A stretch of 64,000 nt of DNA from Synechococcus sp. PCC 7335 (lineage in GTDB: Bacteria > Cyanobacteriota > Cyanobacteriia > Phormidesmidales > Phormidesmidaceae): assembly GCF_000155595.1 (NCBI RefSeq), contig NZ_DS989905.1:695040-759039 (forward strand), read 5' to 3'. The notes beneath the pieces are model-generated. The model was not told where the DNA came from, did no database searches, and saw nothing but the letters and a program-made list of their open reading frames with translations. Positions 62,219 to 64,000 of this stretch are shown here, piece by piece (positions within the stretch are counted from its first letter, which is position 1; the number at the start of each line of letters is the position of its first letter). The position numbers and the translations under genes were made by a program.

Positions 62219-63612
62219 AACCTAATCTAGGCAGCAGACGATCGCGAAAAACTGTCATCAGAAAGGCAACGGCAGAGTTTACGCAAATTGAAGCCATAAG
62301 CAGCCATCAAAGCGTTTATACAGTCACCCTGCTTACCTTTGAGGAAGTTACGCTTGAGAGCATGGTCATGTTTGAGATGACCAATGACCGGCTCAATCGC
62401 ACTGCGCCGCTTGGCCAAGCGTTTGAGCACCTCTTTGAACTTTCTGGCGCCTGCCACGAGCACCTGTAGGCCCTCTGGATGATGCTTGCTGCCTCGAAAG
62501 CCTCTGTCCACCGCTACTTGCTTGGGCAAAACGCCACTGAGCCGATGAGTTTGCGCTATCGCGTCGCTCAGTGTGGAGCCGTCATAGGGATTGCCGTGAA
62601 CCGCAGCCGTACCTACAATCCAGTTGCTCGCACTGGTCGTCACAAACACCACTTTGCAGCCAAACTCGTAGCGCTTATGAACCTTGACCTTTGCCAAACA
62701 TTCGACTTCCGGCGCATGCATACTGTAGAGCTTGTTAGAATCACTTCGTTTCTGTTGCTCAATCTGTTTTCCCGGTTCAACAACACAGCCATTTCTGCAT
62801 CTGGCTGCGGTAGCTTTCGTTCAATATCTCGAATCATACGACCCAAGTAAGTGCGTAGTTTGCGAGTATGCCTTCTGGCTCGTTTGAGTTGCCTTGCAAC
62901 TCGATAGCGACTCTGCTTAAAGAAAGCATACTTTCCAATCCTTACATAGCTTTGACGGAGCTTGACACCTCGCTTTCTCGCCGCCCGCACCAGCGTTATT
63001 CTGGCCTCGTTGTAAAGTCTCGCATCAGTCGGAAAAGCCACCGCTTTCTCTTGCACTGTTGTATCCACATTCACTCGCCCAATCTCTTTCGGTTTCATCA
63101 CAGCGCTACGCATCGCGGTCTGGATAATTTGACTGAGCAACTGTTCAAATCCATCGGTACCAATCTGCTTTCGCCACTTCACTAGACTCGCTGGATGGCA
63201 TGGCAGTTCATGTTGAAACACCTGCTCGCCGCAGAAATGCTGCCAGTATGGATTCTCGACCCACTTTGCCGCCACACTCTTATCACTTTCGTCGTACAAC
63301 GCCTTCTGATAGTGCAGCCCTACCAACAATCGAGTTGGCAACGCTGGTCGTCCGCCACTCGCTTTGACAACACATCCGAACTTCTTCTCGAACGCCTGCC
63401 AGGCTATCGTTTCGGCCAATTGGACAAGCGGATGACTTAGGTTCAACTGACTCGCTAGCGCTGATAGCGACGAGTCCCTATTTGAGGGCGATAATGATGG
63501 CTTCATTTTGCAAGCTTTTCGGAGCAAGAGCGACTTATCCGACAATTCTAGCTTGCCCTCTAAAGCTTGAAGCCTACTCTTGTCAAGCCTTTCATTAGTT
63601 TTCAGGGACGAC
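62206..63612 (-). mobile_element. IS5-family-like insertion sequence
   Basis: The ends are GTTGTCCCTGAAAA at 62206-62219 and (complement) GTCGTCCCTGAAAA at 63599-63612, one mismatch in 14. TAGATA flanks on both sides (62200-62205 and 63613-63618) and reads as the target duplication. Confidence 0.88.
62227..63545 (-). pseudogene. IS5-like transposase, split by a frameshift
   Basis: The first part (63545-about 62760) has FCGEQVFQHELPCHPASLVKWRKQIG and RVNVDTTVQEKAVAFPTDARLY (first Asp); the second part (about 62750-62227) has YEFGCKVVFV, VDRGFRGSKHH (second Asp) and RSAIEPVIGHLKHDHALKRN (Glu). In the first frame the sequence loses sense after AEMAVLLNRE; in the second, EPGKQIEQQKRSDSNKLYSM continues it, so one frame change near 62770 separates them. 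It may be a real inactivation or, less likely, a programmed shift. Confidence 0.85.
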
Positions 63613-63793
63613 TAGATAACGTCTAAGCCACTCGGCCAGCTAGTCTCGGTGCTCGTACTCTCATGCTGAGAATGTGTCGGACTGGATGAAGGCGCTGGCT
63701 GGTAAGCAGAGAGAAGCACCAAAGCGGTGGATGGACATTCAGCTATTTGTTCACTTTTTGTCCTGTACATAGATCTTCCCATTTATACAAAAG
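63613..63793. other. Short gap, nothing identified
   Basis: Stop-rich sequence after the IS5-like element. Confidence 0.4.
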
Positions 63794-64000
63794 TTATATA
63801 AACCTTTCTGGGTCTAAAAATGCGGCAGGACCTGGAAATATGCTTCTAATAGTAACTTGAATTGTATCTGGAATATCTTCAATCTCTTTAATCATTGATT
63901 TAAGGAGCCGTATAGAGCTAAACAATACGCAAACATTTACAATAGAAGTTGCATCCAAAGTTGGATATAGCCTTTTATCTGGTAAAACGCTTGATACATT
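63794..64000 (-). CDS. Unknown protein, C-terminal part (runs off window)
   Basis: The last 68 codons on the minus strand, ending with a TAA at 63794-63796. The reading includes RLYPTLDATSIVNVCVLFSS and LKSMIKEIEDIPDTIQ, then SIFPGPAAFLDPERFI. It is more A/T-rich than its neighbours. No family recognised; the start lies beyond the window. Confidence 0.6.
   Translation of the reverse strand, partial: NVSSVLPDKRLYPTLDATSIVNVCVLFSSIRLLKSMIKEIEDIPDTIQVTIRSIFPGPAAFLDPERFI

Overview
The window is cyanobacterial DNA. It carries a photosystem II D1 gene (psbA), a cytochrome b6f Rieske gene, a heme oxygenase/HemN pair, a DUF1830 protein, many pentapeptide-repeat proteins and scattered GCGATCGC octamers typical of cyanobacterial genomes. 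A ParA-type ATPase with a ribbon-helix-helix partner and a cluster of GTGTAATCAC-like sites (56.5-57.6 kb), HicBA and DUF4258 toxin-antitoxin modules, several insertion sequences and many gene remnants suggest a large plasmid or a plasmid-derived accessory region. That replicon assignment is an inference.

Region 1 (0-5.8 kb): pentapeptide-repeat genes (the first broken by a perfect hairpin), a TPR lipoprotein-like or exported protein, and a zinc module (ziaR regulator, zinc P-type ATPase ziaA) with two matching 9-2-9 palindromic operators.

Region 2 (5.9-26.5 kb) is the most coherent and interesting part. A leftward operon (DUF302, DUF2892, Rieske PetC, KirBac-type K+ channel, a D1 protein lacking several Mn-cluster ligands, i.e. 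a rogue or sentinel D1) diverges from a rightward operon (Dps, sulfide:quinone oxidoreductase with all three redox cysteines, ArsR regulator, heme-binding DUF3365, DUF3122, ferritin-like DUF2202, radical SAM). Further leftward genes are two rhodaneses, DsrE, a methyltransferase and a BASS/ACR3-type exporter; further rightward are heme oxygenase, HemN, DUF1830, an acyl desaturase, an NrdG-like radical SAM protein, a BigR/SqrR-like ArsR regulator and a truncated Blh-type phosphatase. About eight promoters in this block share one palindrome, roughly ATATnACTATATAGTnnTAT. I read the block as one regulon for life with sulfide and/or little oxygen, switching photosynthesis to a non-oxygen-evolving mode, controlled by persulfide-sensing ArsR proteins.

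Region 3 (26.7-41 kb) is mobile and accessory: an intact IS1182-like element, an IS4-like element, two GNAT acetyltransferases with a DUF2087 protein, then a three-gene cluster (caspase-fold protease-like protein, small adaptor, membrane-anchored STAND NTPase). The adaptor and STAND protein share a 17-residue glycine/asparagine motif resembling bacterial amyloid signalling motifs. This looks like a candidate immune or cell-death system. A serine resolvase, a DUF4258/YgiT-like pair, a GC-rich Tat-exported aldo/keto reductase that looks foreign, and IS6 and IS1-like remnants follow.

Region 4 (41-54 kb): TetR regulator with operators, a membrane protein and a secreted cupin; then a two-component system, a secreted Yellow/MRJP-like protein, a secreted unknown protein and an HAE-type RND efflux pair. 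A Tn3 transposase relic and an exported unknown follow.

Region 5 (54-64 kb) is plasmid backbone: overlapping unknown genes, ParA/RHH partition with its sites, an IS630 element using an A7 frameshift, HicAB, a decayed peptidoglycan glycosyltransferase, an IS5-like element with a TAGATA target duplication, and the 3' end of an unknown gene.
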